Shown: in pieces, positions 17,340 to 25,159 of the stretch
Layout of the letters: each line of letters begins with the position of its first letter
Position numbering within the stretch: the stretch's first letter is position 1
Assembly (NCBI RefSeq): GCF_003344765.1
Contig: NZ_QPMH01000014.1
Coordinates: 1-64,000, forward strand
Length of the DNA: 64,000 nt
Direction of reading: 5' to 3'
From: Ferruginivarius sediminum
GTDB lineage: Bacteria; Pseudomonadota; Alphaproteobacteria; Kiloniellales; Rhodovibrionaceae
The notes under the pieces: generated by a model
The model's input: the letters and a program-made list of their open reading frames with translations, nothing else
What the model was told of the DNA's origin: nothing
Database searches by the model: none
Translations under genes and position numbers: made by a program

Positions 17340-18215
17340 ATGCGCCGCGTCACCGTCGCCGCCACGCAGATGGCCTGCACCTGGGATACGGAGGCCAACG
17401 TCGCTACCGCCGAAGCGCTGGTGCGCGAGGCGGCGGCCGCCGGCGCGAACGTCGTGCTGATCCAGGAGCTGTTCGAGACGCCCTATTTCTGCAAGGACCA
17501 GCGCCAGGACCTCTTCGCCCTCGCCCGCCCGGCCGAGCGGCACCCGACGCTGGCGCGCATGGCGGCGCTGGCACGGGAACTGGAAGTCGTGCTGCCGGTC
17601 TCGTTCTTCGAGCGGGCGAACAACGCGCACTACAATTCGCTGGCGATGGTGGACGCCGACGGCGAGGTGCTGGGCGTCTACCGCAAGTCCCACATCCCCG
17701 ACGGCCCCGGCTATCAGGAGAAGTTCTACTTCAACCCCGGTGACACCGGCTTCCGCGTCTTCGACACGCGCCACGGCCGGCTGGGCGCCGCAATCTGCTG
17801 GGACCAGTGGTTCCCCGAGTGCGCGCGGGCGATGGCCCTGCAGGGCGCGGAGATCCTGTTCTATCCCACCGCCATCGGTAGTGAGCCACAGGACCCGACA
17901 ATCGACAGCCGGGGTCACTGGCAACGCGCGATGCAGGGGCACGCGGCCGCCAACTGCACGCCGCTCGTCGCCTCCAATCGAATCGGGCGGGAAGAGGGCG
18001 AAAGCTGCGCCCTCACCTTCTACGGCCACTCGTTCATCGCCGACAACACCGGCGCCATCGTGGCTGAGGCCGGCGGCGACGCCCGCGAGATCGTCACCGC
18101 CACCTTCGACCTGGAGGAAATGGCGGCCCAGCGGGCCTCCTGGGGCCTCTTCCGCGACCGCCGCCCCGACCTCTACGGCCCTCTCATGACGCTGGACGGC
18201 CGCACGGGGCGGTAG
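17340..18215 (+). CDS. aguB: N-carbamoylputrescine amidase
   Basis: A 291-residue nitrilase-superfamily amidase. The catalytic triad is visible as Glu43 (IQELFETPYF), Lys116 (YRKSHIPDGPGY) and Cys153 (AAICWDQWFPE). The YFCKDQ and PGYQEKFYF segments are characteristic of AguB, which hydrolyses N-carbamoylputrescine to putrescine. GGAGGA six bases upstream fixes ATG 17340; a longer open frame from 16923 is only read-through in front of it. No agmatine deiminase gene (aguA) is visible nearby, so the substrate must come from elsewhere. Confidence 0.92.
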   Translation: MRRVTVAATQMACTWDTEANVATAEALVREAAAAGANVVLIQELFETPYFCKDQRQDLFALARPAERHPTLARMAALARELEVVLPVSFFERANNAHYNSLAMVDADGEVLGVYRKSHIPDGPGYQEKFYFNPGDTGFRVFDTRHGRLGAAICWDQWFPECARAMALQGAEILFYPTAIGSEPQDPTIDSRGHWQRAMQGHAAANCTPLVASNRIGREEGESCALTFYGHSFIADNTGAIVAEAGGDAREIVTATFDLEEMAAQRASWGLFRDRRPDLYGPLMTLDGRTGR

Positions 18216-18301
18216 CGGGACGATTGGCCGCAAACTTTCCGCCTGACACCTTGCGAGCGCCCCGGCGCCGGTCTACATTCGCGCCCAAGCCATCCCGCCA
18301 T

Positions 18302-18377
18302 GCCGGCGTAGCTCAATTGGTAGAGCAACCGCCTTGTAAGCGGTAGGTTGCGGGTTCAAGTCCTGCCGCCGGCACCA
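18302..18377 (+). tRNA. tRNA-Thr (anticodon TGT)
   Basis: A 76-base cloverleaf with the acceptor stem GCCGGCG paired to CGCCGGC, a discriminator A and an encoded CCA end. The anticodon arm is CCGCC-TTGTAAG-CGG with TGT, reading threonine codon ACA. The T-arm carries GGGTTCAAGTCC. Confidence 0.96.
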
Positions 18378-18467
18378 TTGGGTTTTCAGGCCATTTCGAG
18401 GGCAATTGAAGAATTTAATGTGCGCCAGACGGCGCACATTCAGGCGCGACTTTAGCCGATCCCACTC

Positions 18468-18914
18468 TCAGCTCAAGGCACGAAGGTCGGCAAGCAGGCG
18501 TTGTGGATCAGCCTGGCCCAAGAGCCTTGCCGATTCCGACTGCGCGTCTCGCCACAGCGGAAGCGCGGTGGCCAGCAACTCGCGGCCGGACGGGGTCAGG
18601 GCCATGCGGCGGCTGCGTTTGTCCGCCGGGTCTTGGGTTACCTCCACGAGGCCCCGACGCTCCAGCGGCTTCAGGTTGGCCGTGAGCGTGGTGCGGTCCA
18701 TCGCCAGCACCCGCGCCACCTCCCCCATGGTCGGCGGCGCAGGCCGGTTCAACGCCATCATCAAAGAGAACTGGCCGTTGGTAATCCCGAGCGACCGCAG
18801 GGCCTCGTCGTAGCGTCGCGCCACGGCTCGCGCCGCCCGCCGGACATGCAGGCAAAGGCAGGTGTCGCGGACGTGAAGGGTAAGGTTGCGAGTAAGGTAG
18901 TTGGAACTTGACAT
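18468..18914 (-). CDS. MarR-family transcriptional regulator
   Basis: A 148-residue winged-helix regulator. ITNGQFSLMMAL (about residues 44-55), the recognition helix MGEVARVLAMDRTTLTANL (about 63-81) and the wing VTQDPADKRSRRMALTPSGREL match MarR closely. Two Cys residues occur near the N-terminus (DTCLCLHVRRA); in this family such cysteines sometimes sense oxidants or metals, which is only a suggestion here. A perfect 16-bp palindrome lies ten bases upstream of its start, between it and the divergent propeller gene, consistent with autorepression and control of that gene. Confidence 0.92.
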   Translation of the reverse strand: MSSSNYLTRNLTLHVRDTCLCLHVRRAARAVARRYDEALRSLGITNGQFSLMMALNRPAPPTMGEVARVLAMDRTTLTANLKPLERRGLVEVTQDPADKRSRRMALTPSGRELLATALPLWRDAQSESARLLGQADPQRLLADLRALS

Positions 18915-18923
18915 AAGTCCATT

Positions 18924-18939
18924 ACGTTGATATCAACGT
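18924..18939. promoter_or_regulatory. Probable MarR operator palindrome
   Basis: ACGTTGATATCAACGT is a perfect 16-bp palindrome. It lies 10 bp from the MarR start and 92 bp from the propeller gene start. MarR dimers bind palindromes of this size in divergent promoter regions. Confidence 0.7.
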
Positions 18940-19030
18940 TACTTGTCAAGTCTGAAACGGGTATCGGCCCGATCGGAGCGGGGCACGCGGGTCCGTGAAA
19001 GTCGGCTTCGGCTGAGAAAGGAAGACGGCG

Positions 19031-20113
19031 ATGGCGCGAAAGGCCCTGCTCCTGCTCGGAACGCGCAAGGGCGCGTTCATCCTCGAAAGCAACGCCGACC
19101 GGCGCGACTGGGCGCTGCGCGGCCCGTTCTGCGAGACTTGGCCGATGAACCACGTCATCGCCGACTCGGTGTCGGGGACGGTCTACGCCGCCGGTGGCAA
19201 CGAGTGGTTCGGTCCGGCGGTCTGGAAGTCCGAAGACCTCGGCACCAGTTGGACCCATTCCAGCGAAGGACTGGCCTACGCCGCCGGCGAGGAGCCGATC
19301 AAGTCGGTCTGGAGCCTGGCCCCCGCCAATGGGATGCTCTATGCCGGGGTCGAGCCGGCCGGCCTGTTCCGCAGCGCGGACGCCGGTCAGTCCTGGACCC
19401 ACGTCGGCGGCCTGCGCGAGCATCCGTCCCGCCCGGACTGGCACCCAGGCGGAGGCGGCCTGATCCTGCATTCCCTGGTGCCACATCCCGAGGACGCGGA
19501 CCAGCTCTGGGTCGCGATCTCCGCCGCCGGGATCTTCTACACGGCGGACGGCGGCGAGACCTGGGAGCCGCGCAACCGCGGTACCCGCGCCGATTTCCTG
19601 CCAGAGGGACAGAACTATCCTGAGTACGGCCAGTGCGTGCACAGCCTGGCGATGGCGCCGGGCCGTCCCGACCGGCTCTATCAACAGAACCATTGCGGCA
19701 TGTACCGGAGCCATGACGGCGGGCAGCAGTGGGAGAGCATCGAGGCCGGCCTGCCGTCAAGCTTCGGCTTCCCTGTCGCGGTGCATCCGCGCGAACCGGA
19801 GACGCTCTATTTACTGCCCCTCAACGGCGATATTAATGGCCGTTATGTGCCGGATGGCAAGGCCGCGGCCTGGCGCAGCCGCGACGGCGGCAACAGTTGG
19901 CAGGCGCTGCGCGATGGCCTGCCGCAAACCAATGTATTTTTTAACGTGCTGCGCCAAGCTATGGCCACGGATCGCCTGGAGCCAACGGGCGTCTACTTCG
20001 GCACCAATACCGGCGCACTCTTCGCCAGCGCCGACGAGGGCGACAACTGGACCTGCATCGCGCAGCACCTGCCGACGATCCTCTCGGTCGAGACGCTTGA
20101 GGTCGATGCATAG
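19031..20113 (+). CDS. Asp-box (BNR) beta-propeller protein, sialidase-like fold
   Basis: A 360-residue protein with six Asp-box repeats of the SxDxGxxW type: SEDLGTSW, SADAGQSW, TADGGETW, SHDGGQQW, SRDGGNSW and SADEGDNW, spread from about residue 75 to 345. This predicts a beta-propeller of the VPS10/sialidase class. The sialidase Arg triad and FRIP motif are not seen, and no signal peptide is evident (MARKALLLLGTRKGAF), so it is probably a cytosolic, non-sialidase protein. AAAGGAAG gives a good ribosome site. A MoaD-like gene follows 25 bp later and is likely co-transcribed. Function unknown. Confidence 0.82.
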   Translation: MARKALLLLGTRKGAFILESNADRRDWALRGPFCETWPMNHVIADSVSGTVYAAGGNEWFGPAVWKSEDLGTSWTHSSEGLAYAAGEEPIKSVWSLAPANGMLYAGVEPAGLFRSADAGQSWTHVGGLREHPSRPDWHPGGGGLILHSLVPHPEDADQLWVAISAAGIFYTADGGETWEPRNRGTRADFLPEGQNYPEYGQCVHSLAMAPGRPDRLYQQNHCGMYRSHDGGQQWESIEAGLPSSFGFPVAVHPREPETLYLLPLNGDINGRYVPDGKAAAWRSRDGGNSWQALRDGLPQTNVFFNVLRQAMATDRLEPTGVYFGTNTGALFASADEGDNWTCIAQHLPTILSVETLEVDA

Positions 20114-20138
20114 CCGCCGGCCACACGGGAGGCCCGCC

Positions 20139-20429
20139 ATGCCGCAACACTCCCCCGCCCCGCCGACCGTGCAAATCCGATTGCCGGACGCGCTGGTGCG
20201 ACTGTTCCCCGACTCCCGGCGGGAAGTGGCGCTGACCGCCGCCAGCGTGAACGAGGCAATCGACGCGCTCGACGCCTGCTGGCCAGGCATGCGCGACCGC
20301 ATTTGCGACTCCCGACCGGCGATCCGGCGTCACGTGAACGTCTTCGTCGACGGCGAGCCCGCCACGCTAGGGACACCGCTTCAGCCCGGCAGCGAACTGT
20401 TGGTATTCACCGCGATTAGTGGCGGTTAA
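20139..20429 (+). CDS. MoaD/ThiS-like ubiquitin-fold sulfur carrier
   Basis: A 96-residue protein with the beta-grasp pattern VQIRLPDALVRLFPD...ALTAASVNEAIDALDA and the C-terminal FTAISGG. The terminal Gly-Gly is what MoeB/ThiF-like E1 enzymes adenylate and thiocarboxylate. GGGAGG precedes ATG 20139. It follows the Asp-box propeller closely; the pairing suggests that the propeller is a partner or that the carrier serves a pathway other than molybdopterin or thiamine, since no moaE, thiG or moeB gene is nearby. The specific pathway is unknown. Confidence 0.82.
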   Translation: MPQHSPAPPTVQIRLPDALVRLFPDSRREVALTAASVNEAIDALDACWPGMRDRICDSRPAIRRHVNVFVDGEPATLGTPLQPGSELLVFTAISGG

Positions 20430-20883
20430 TTTTGGTTACCGGCCAAGCCATTGATAGCATTCGCCAAATACCGAACTACGAGTCTCGAACATCGGCACTG
20501 CACGCAGAAAACGCATTCAGATTGGGGATTTTGAATGCCCGCATCGGCTCATGGATTAAAGTCGGATCCGTATTTCACCCTGTCGGGTCGGATAATTGGA
20601 AATCTGGCGGGAAGGGTGTGAAGAAAGTGGGCACTGGCAAACCCGCGCCAAACTGCGAAAATGATGAGCCTCCATGCGCAAGAGCGAGATAGTCTGTTCG
20701 GCAATTGGGGCTATTCCGCACCACCTTGCGCGCCACAGCGCCTTTCTGTCACGGGGCACCAACAAGCCGGCGGGTCTGCGTTCTTGGGATTGGTCTCAGA
20801 GATGGGCGCCGGCCATAGGGTGTCTCTGTTACGGTTGGATTGAGCAACCTGTGGACTTGGACTTGACCCGGTCCCGTGGACGG
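20430..20883. other. Intergenic region before the IS3 remnant
   Basis: About 450 bases without a convincing gene. Short open frames exist on both strands but none has a ribosome site or a recognised motif. The right end, around 20855-20890, contains TTGACCCGGTCCCGTGGAC, which resembles an IS3-family terminal inverted repeat beyond the transposase stop, so the element boundary is probably near 20855. Confidence 0.4.
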
Positions 20884-21691
20884 TCACTGGTTTGAGACCT
20901 CAACCGTCGGTTTGACGGCCTCGGCCTCGTAGGCGACCGGCGAGAGATAGCCGATCGCGGAATCCCGGCGGCTCGGATTGTGCCAGCCTTCGATGTAGGT
21001 GAAAACTGCCATCCGGGCCTCCGCCTGGCTCTGGAACCGGCGCTGATCGAGCAGTTCGCACTCGAGGGAGGCGAAGAAGCTCTCGCCCAGCGCATTGTCG
21101 TAAGCGTCGCCCACCCACAGCCGGTCTGGCGCGGCGACAGCGAAGTCGCGGTCCACGAGATCCGGCGCTGGGCGTTCCCCCTGCGAGCGGGTCGTCGTCC
21201 GCGGGCCTTTGCGCCGGCTCACCCCCTGCAGCCCGTCGGCCGCCATGAGCCGGCGACCCGCTTGCGACCAACACGGACACCCGCGTCGGCGAGTTCGGCA
21301 TGAACCCGCGGCGCGCCATAGGTTCCGTAGGAGCGCCGGTGGATGTCGCGAACCCGCTCCAGCAGCTCGGCGTCGTCGGCCGCCATCCGTGAGCGGGCGC
21401 GATCCCGCCAGGCATAGAAGCCGCTCCGGGAGACGCCCAGCACGCGGCACATCGTGCTCACCGGGTCCATCGCCTGATTTGCCCTCACGAACTCGAACAC
21501 CCGCACGGCATCGAGCCGCTCTCCCTGGCAAACCAGGCCGCGGCCTTTGAGAGGATTTCGCGCACCTGGCCCAGTTGCTTGTTCTCCCGCCGGAGACGGT
21601 GCAACTCCTGGCGCTCCGCCGACGTCGGGCCGCCGTCGCCTCGTCCGCCATCACGGTCGGCCCGGCGCACCCAGTTGTGGATCGTCGGGGC
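20884..21691 (-). pseudogene. Deleted and frameshifted IS3-family transposase (orfA fragment + orfB)
   Basis: Read on the minus strand, 21691-21485 encodes the end of OrfA (PTIHNWVRRAD, then ELHRLRRENKQLGQVREIL). Its N-terminus is missing. OrfB begins at 21506 (MRVFEFVRANQAMDPVSTMC), in the overlapping position expected for IS3 frameshifting. OrfB loses its frame near 21250 (between KRVAG and the other-frame LQGVSRRKG). Near 21111 the sequence jumps from DRLWV straight to GDAYDNALGESFFASLECE. The first two catalytic aspartates of the DDE core are therefore deleted. The element is dead. Confidence 0.85.
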
Positions 21692-21818
21692 GCTGGGACG
21701 TCTCGATCCCGCGCGACTGCGTGTGATGGCTGCCGGGAGCACCACGGCCTTACCGCGCTTGCTTGATCTAACTCATGGGCAGCGTTCCGGGCCGCGACTA
21801 GGCTCGATTCCTTTGGAC

Positions 21819-21977
21819 GGGGTCGCCTTTCGAAGAGCGAAGACCCTGCGGAAGTTCGCCTCGGTCCATGCCTCTGTCCACAACCATTTCAACCACGACC
21901 GCCACCTGAACAGCCGGACGATTTTCAAGGCAAGTCGCTCAGCCGCCCCCGCTGAATGGCAGCAGCCTGCCGCCTGA
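21819..21977 (+). pseudogene. IS6-family transposase C-terminal remnant
   Basis: The last 52 codons of an open frame match the C-terminus of IS6/IS26-like transposases: KTLRKFASVHASVHNHFNHD, then RHLNSRTIFKASRSAA and AEWQQ. The rest of the transposase, including the DDE core, is missing; the sequence to the left is the IS3 remnant. This is a nested scar of an older insertion. Confidence 0.75.
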
Positions 21978-22088
21978 CGCCAGGCGTGAACCGGCCATTC
22001 GGAGAGCCGTTCGCATCGCCTTGACGGCAGCCGCGGGACGGAGAGAAATTTCTGCGGGGACTCTTCTGCCGGAGGCGATCCGCTAGGT

Positions 22089-23357
22089 ATGCGCTCACTC
22101 GTCGCTGTTTTCTCTAGCGCACTCCTCCTCTATGCAGCGAATGGCCTGCAAGGTGTCCTGATGCCGCTCGCGGGTACGGTGCGCGACTTCTCTACAGTGG
22201 TGCTCGGTCTGCTAGGGTCGGCCTATGCCGGCGGGTTCGTGATCGGATGTCTTACCGCGGCTCCTCTATTGCGGCGGGTGGGACATATCCGAGCGTTCAG
22301 CGTGCTCGGTGCTGTGCTCGCAATCACCGTCCTTGGCTATACACTGACACCACAACCGCTGACATGGCTCGGACTGAGGGCGGTTTCCGGTCTCACGCTC
22401 GCCGGCCTTTTCACAGTGATCGAAAGCTGGCTTAACGCATCTGCCTCGAACGCTGTGCGCGGTCGAGTCCTGAGCTTCTATTTAATTATAAATTCGGGCA
22501 GCCTGATGGTGGGCCAACTGGGTGTTGGGCTGGCACCGCCCAGCGATGAAACACTATTTGTCGTCGTTGCCATCGGTGTTTGCCTGGCAACACTTCCTGT
22601 TGGCTTGACCACGACGATCGGCCCGGCGCCTGTGCTGCGTGTAAGTCTTCGGCTCGGCCGTCTTTACCGGCTTTCGCCAGTGGGCATGGTGGGGGGCTTA
22701 CTCATCGGCATGGCAAACGGTGCTTTCACATTTCTCGCTGTCGTGTTTTTGTCCGACCTTGGCTTTACGCCTCTGGTCGCCGCAGGTTTTGTTAGCTCGG
22801 CGATGCTTGGAGGGGTCCTTGTACAGATGCCGGTGGGTTGGGTCTCGGACCGAATCGACCGGCGTTTAGTCGTGATCGCACTCGCGTTGTGGGCAACTAT
22901 CTTCGCACTTGCCCTCTGGGCGTCGACAGGGAACGGTCCAGCGAGCCTGGCAATCGCCGCCACTGGACTGCATCCAATGACCGTGTGGACAACGTTTGGC
23001 TTCATGTATGGAATCGCAGCTTTTCCGCTGTACGGAGTGGTCGCGGCACACGTGAATGACCTTGTTGATCCGGATAGCTACGTCGAGGCATCGGGCGGCC
23101 TTCTATTGACATGGGGGCTCGGCGCAACGGCGGGTCCAATCGCAGCGGCTGCATTGATGCAGCGCTTTGCGGCAAACGCCTTGTTCATGTGGATTGCCAT
23201 CGTCTTCGCGCTGCTCGCAATTTATGCGGTCTGGAGAACCCGCTCCAGTCCCGCGCCAAAGACGAAGCGGAGGGCCAGTCTGACCGGCATCGTGCGCCCC
23301 ACGCCAATGGCAACGGTCCTGGGCCGTCCAGAAAAATCGGCGTACGAGGCCGTGTGA
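22089..23357 (+). CDS. MFS transporter
   Basis: A 422-residue inner-membrane protein with about twelve hydrophobic segments. The loop after helix 2 reads AAPLLRRVGHIRAF, a version of the MFS motif A, and a second copy appears after helix 8 as GWVSDRIDRRLV. The layout and length resemble the YcaD/UMF group of small MFS carriers with unknown cargo. GGAGG lies 12 bases upstream, rather far, so the start is moderately certain. It follows IS scars, and base composition is slightly lower in GC than the core genes, consistent with acquired DNA. Confidence 0.88.
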   Translation: MRSLVAVFSSALLLYAANGLQGVLMPLAGTVRDFSTVVLGLLGSAYAGGFVIGCLTAAPLLRRVGHIRAFSVLGAVLAITVLGYTLTPQPLTWLGLRAVSGLTLAGLFTVIESWLNASASNAVRGRVLSFYLIINSGSLMVGQLGVGLAPPSDETLFVVVAIGVCLATLPVGLTTTIGPAPVLRVSLRLGRLYRLSPVGMVGGLLIGMANGAFTFLAVVFLSDLGFTPLVAAGFVSSAMLGGVLVQMPVGWVSDRIDRRLVVIALALWATIFALALWASTGNGPASLAIAATGLHPMTVWTTFGFMYGIAAFPLYGVVAAHVNDLVDPDSYVEASGGLLLTWGLGATAGPIAAAALMQRFAANALFMWIAIVFALLAIYAVWRTRSSPAPKTKRRASLTGIVRPTPMATVLGRPEKSAYEAV

Positions 23358-23384
23358 CCTCGTGAAACACGAAGATTGCTCGCT

Positions 23385-23488
23385 TAGAGCATTTTCAGGC
23401 GAAGTGGGAACCGGTTCGCCATCCGAAAATGCGTCAAATCAAAGAGCTAGAGCGTTTGAGCGATTCCACTGAACGCGAAAATGCTCTA
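23385..23488. repeat. Intergenic repeat with TAGAGCATTTTC inverted ends
   Basis: A 104-bp unit begins TAGAGCATTTTC (23385-23396) and ends GAAAATGCTCTA (23477-23488), a perfect 12-bp terminal inversion, with further internal half-copies (CCGAAAATGCGTCAAATCAA). This is the kind of dispersed extragenic repeat common in alphaproteobacterial genomes. It follows the MFS gene and could fold into a long hairpin acting as a terminator or mRNA stabiliser. Confidence 0.7.
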
Positions 23489-23869
23489 GTGAACGGACTC
23501 TAATGGTTCAGACCTTACAGAGAGTGCCACGCGACCACGCGTGCCCGCATCTCCTTGGGCCACGCCGCCGCCATCACGCCGGCAAAACCACATAGCGCCA
23601 GCCTTTCGTGAAGAGAAGCGGGCGGGTCCCGATGTCCAGCGTTGACTTTTCTCGCCGGTTACTGGACCGAACCTACGAGGCCCTGCAGGCCTTCGGCGCG
23701 CCGATCGGCCTAATCCTGAAGAAGCTCGACGCCGCCGGCTGGCGTCCTCTACTGCCGCCGCATCCAGGGCTGGATCGCGCGGTGATACCTTAGCAGTGGT
23801 GGCGCGCTGCCTGTAACTCCGAATGGGTGTCTGGCTTTTTCTCGCTGTCACACACACGAAAAATCGCGC
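23489..23869. other. Intergenic region without a confident gene
   Basis: About 380 bases downstream of the FabD-like gene. A plus-strand frame at 23608-23793 and a minus-strand frame at 23486-23857 are open, but neither has a ribosome site or a recognisable motif. The mixed, broken character next to IS scars suggests decayed mobile DNA, but no family can be named. Confidence 0.35.
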
Positions 23870-24838
23870 TCAGCTCTCTTTCGCCGCGGTTTCGCGGTGA
23901 AACTGATCGAGGAATTTCTCGATGTCCTGGGAATCTTCGATCGCTACAGCGTTCAACGAACGATCCACTCCAGTGACAAATTTGCTCAAATCATCGCCAT
24001 GGCCGATTTCGATGAAATCAGTGACCCCCTTCGCCTGCATATATTCCACACACTCGCGCCACCGGATCCGACGGGCCACTTGCTGCGCCAGTCGGGCCCG
24101 GATTTCGTCGGCCGACTCCAGCGCGTATCCGGTGACGTTCGAGACGACGGGCAGCTTTGCGGGCACAACGTCGATTTCCGCGAGCGCGGCATCCAGCTCA
24201 GCCACGACATCGGCCATGAGGCTACAGTGAAGCGGCGGGATTCCGGTCATCAGACTCGTTTGATCAGCGCCGTTCTGCTCGGCGAGCTTTATGAAGCGCT
24301 CAACCGCGGCGCGCTCGCCGCTCACGGCGAGCCAATTCGGCGCGTCGTCGCGTGCAATCTCGCAAACCGCGCCCTGTGCCGCCTCGTCCGCAAGCGCCTG
24401 AACCTTGTCCAGCCCGAGCCCGCTCACCGTGCACATCGCACCAGCATCCTCAGGGAGCGCGGCTTGAACCACTCTCGCGCGCGTTCTTAGCAGGCTCGCG
24501 GTATCGCCGGCGCTGATTGCGTCGACCGCGGCGAGAGCCGCAAATTCGCCTTTTCCATGCCCGGCGACGAAGGCCGCCGTCTCGGAAAGCCAGATTCTGC
24601 CTTGTTCCTCAAGCGCTTTGACGCCGGCGAGACTCACGGCCAGGAGGGCCGGATCGGCGTACTCGGGCCTCGCCAATTTGGCGGCGGGCCCTTCGAAGAT
24701 CAGTCTAGACAAATCCTCGCCCAGCGCTTCGTCGACCTCTTGAAACACGTAGCGCGCCGCCGGATAGGCCATCGCGTACTCCAAGCCCATCCCAACCGAT
24801 TCGGATCCGCGGCCGGGGAAAATAAACGCTCGCAACAT
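23870..24838 (-). CDS. FabD-like acyltransferase homologue lacking the catalytic serine
   Basis: A 322-residue protein with the malonyl-CoA:ACP transacylase fold: FIFPGRGSESVGMG (in place of FPGQGSQ) at the N-terminus and PPLHCSLM (His204) in the second half. The nucleophile elbow, normally GHSLGE, reads AGHGKGEFAAL, so position 95 is Gly instead of Ser. The Ser-His dyad needed for acyl transfer is therefore broken, although the frame is intact and GGAGG precedes ATG 24838. It stands alone, with no fab or PKS genes nearby. It may be a pseudo-enzyme with a binding or regulatory role. Confidence 0.82.
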   Translation of the reverse strand: MLRAFIFPGRGSESVGMGLEYAMAYPAARYVFQEVDEALGEDLSRLIFEGPAAKLARPEYADPALLAVSLAGVKALEEQGRIWLSETAAFVAGHGKGEFAALAAVDAISAGDTASLLRTRARVVQAALPEDAGAMCTVSGLGLDKVQALADEAAQGAVCEIARDDAPNWLAVSGERAAVERFIKLAEQNGADQTSLMTGIPPLHCSLMADVVAELDAALAEIDVVPAKLPVVSNVTGYALESADEIRARLAQQVARRIRWRECVEYMQAKGVTDFIEIGHGDDLSKFVTGVDRSLNAVAIEDSQDIEKFLDQFHRETAAKES

Positions 24839-25159
24839 AACGGCCTCCTATGAGTCGATTATACAGCGAATATGCGACGATGTTGCTGGACCGAACACTC
24901 GTCGTGTCAATCGGAGAGGCTCGCCGCCAAGCCACGGAGAACCTAGGCGGACCAGCGTAGCCCCTTTCCGATCAACGGTTTAGTGACAATCGGGCTGCCG
25001 AAACGCGAAGTGTGCCGAGCGGCAGGCGCATTGTCTTGCGCGACAGGCGCTGCGATGCTGTGGGTGGGCTTGGCGCGAAGCGCCGTACCAACGTGTCGAT
25101 ATTCCGGTGACGGGCTTGGCGCCGGCTGACTGGAACGCCGGGCGTTGGATGGAGGCAAG
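24839..25159. other. Divergent intergenic region
   Basis: About 320 bases between the divergent FabD-like and M24-family genes. It must hold both promoters, but no clear -35/-10 pair, palindrome or RNA hairpin stood out. No credible small gene was seen. Confidence 0.4.

Noticed and set aside
20432..20692. 86-codon plus-strand frame after the MoaD-like gene
   Set aside because: No ribosome site or recognisable motif; probably intergenic.
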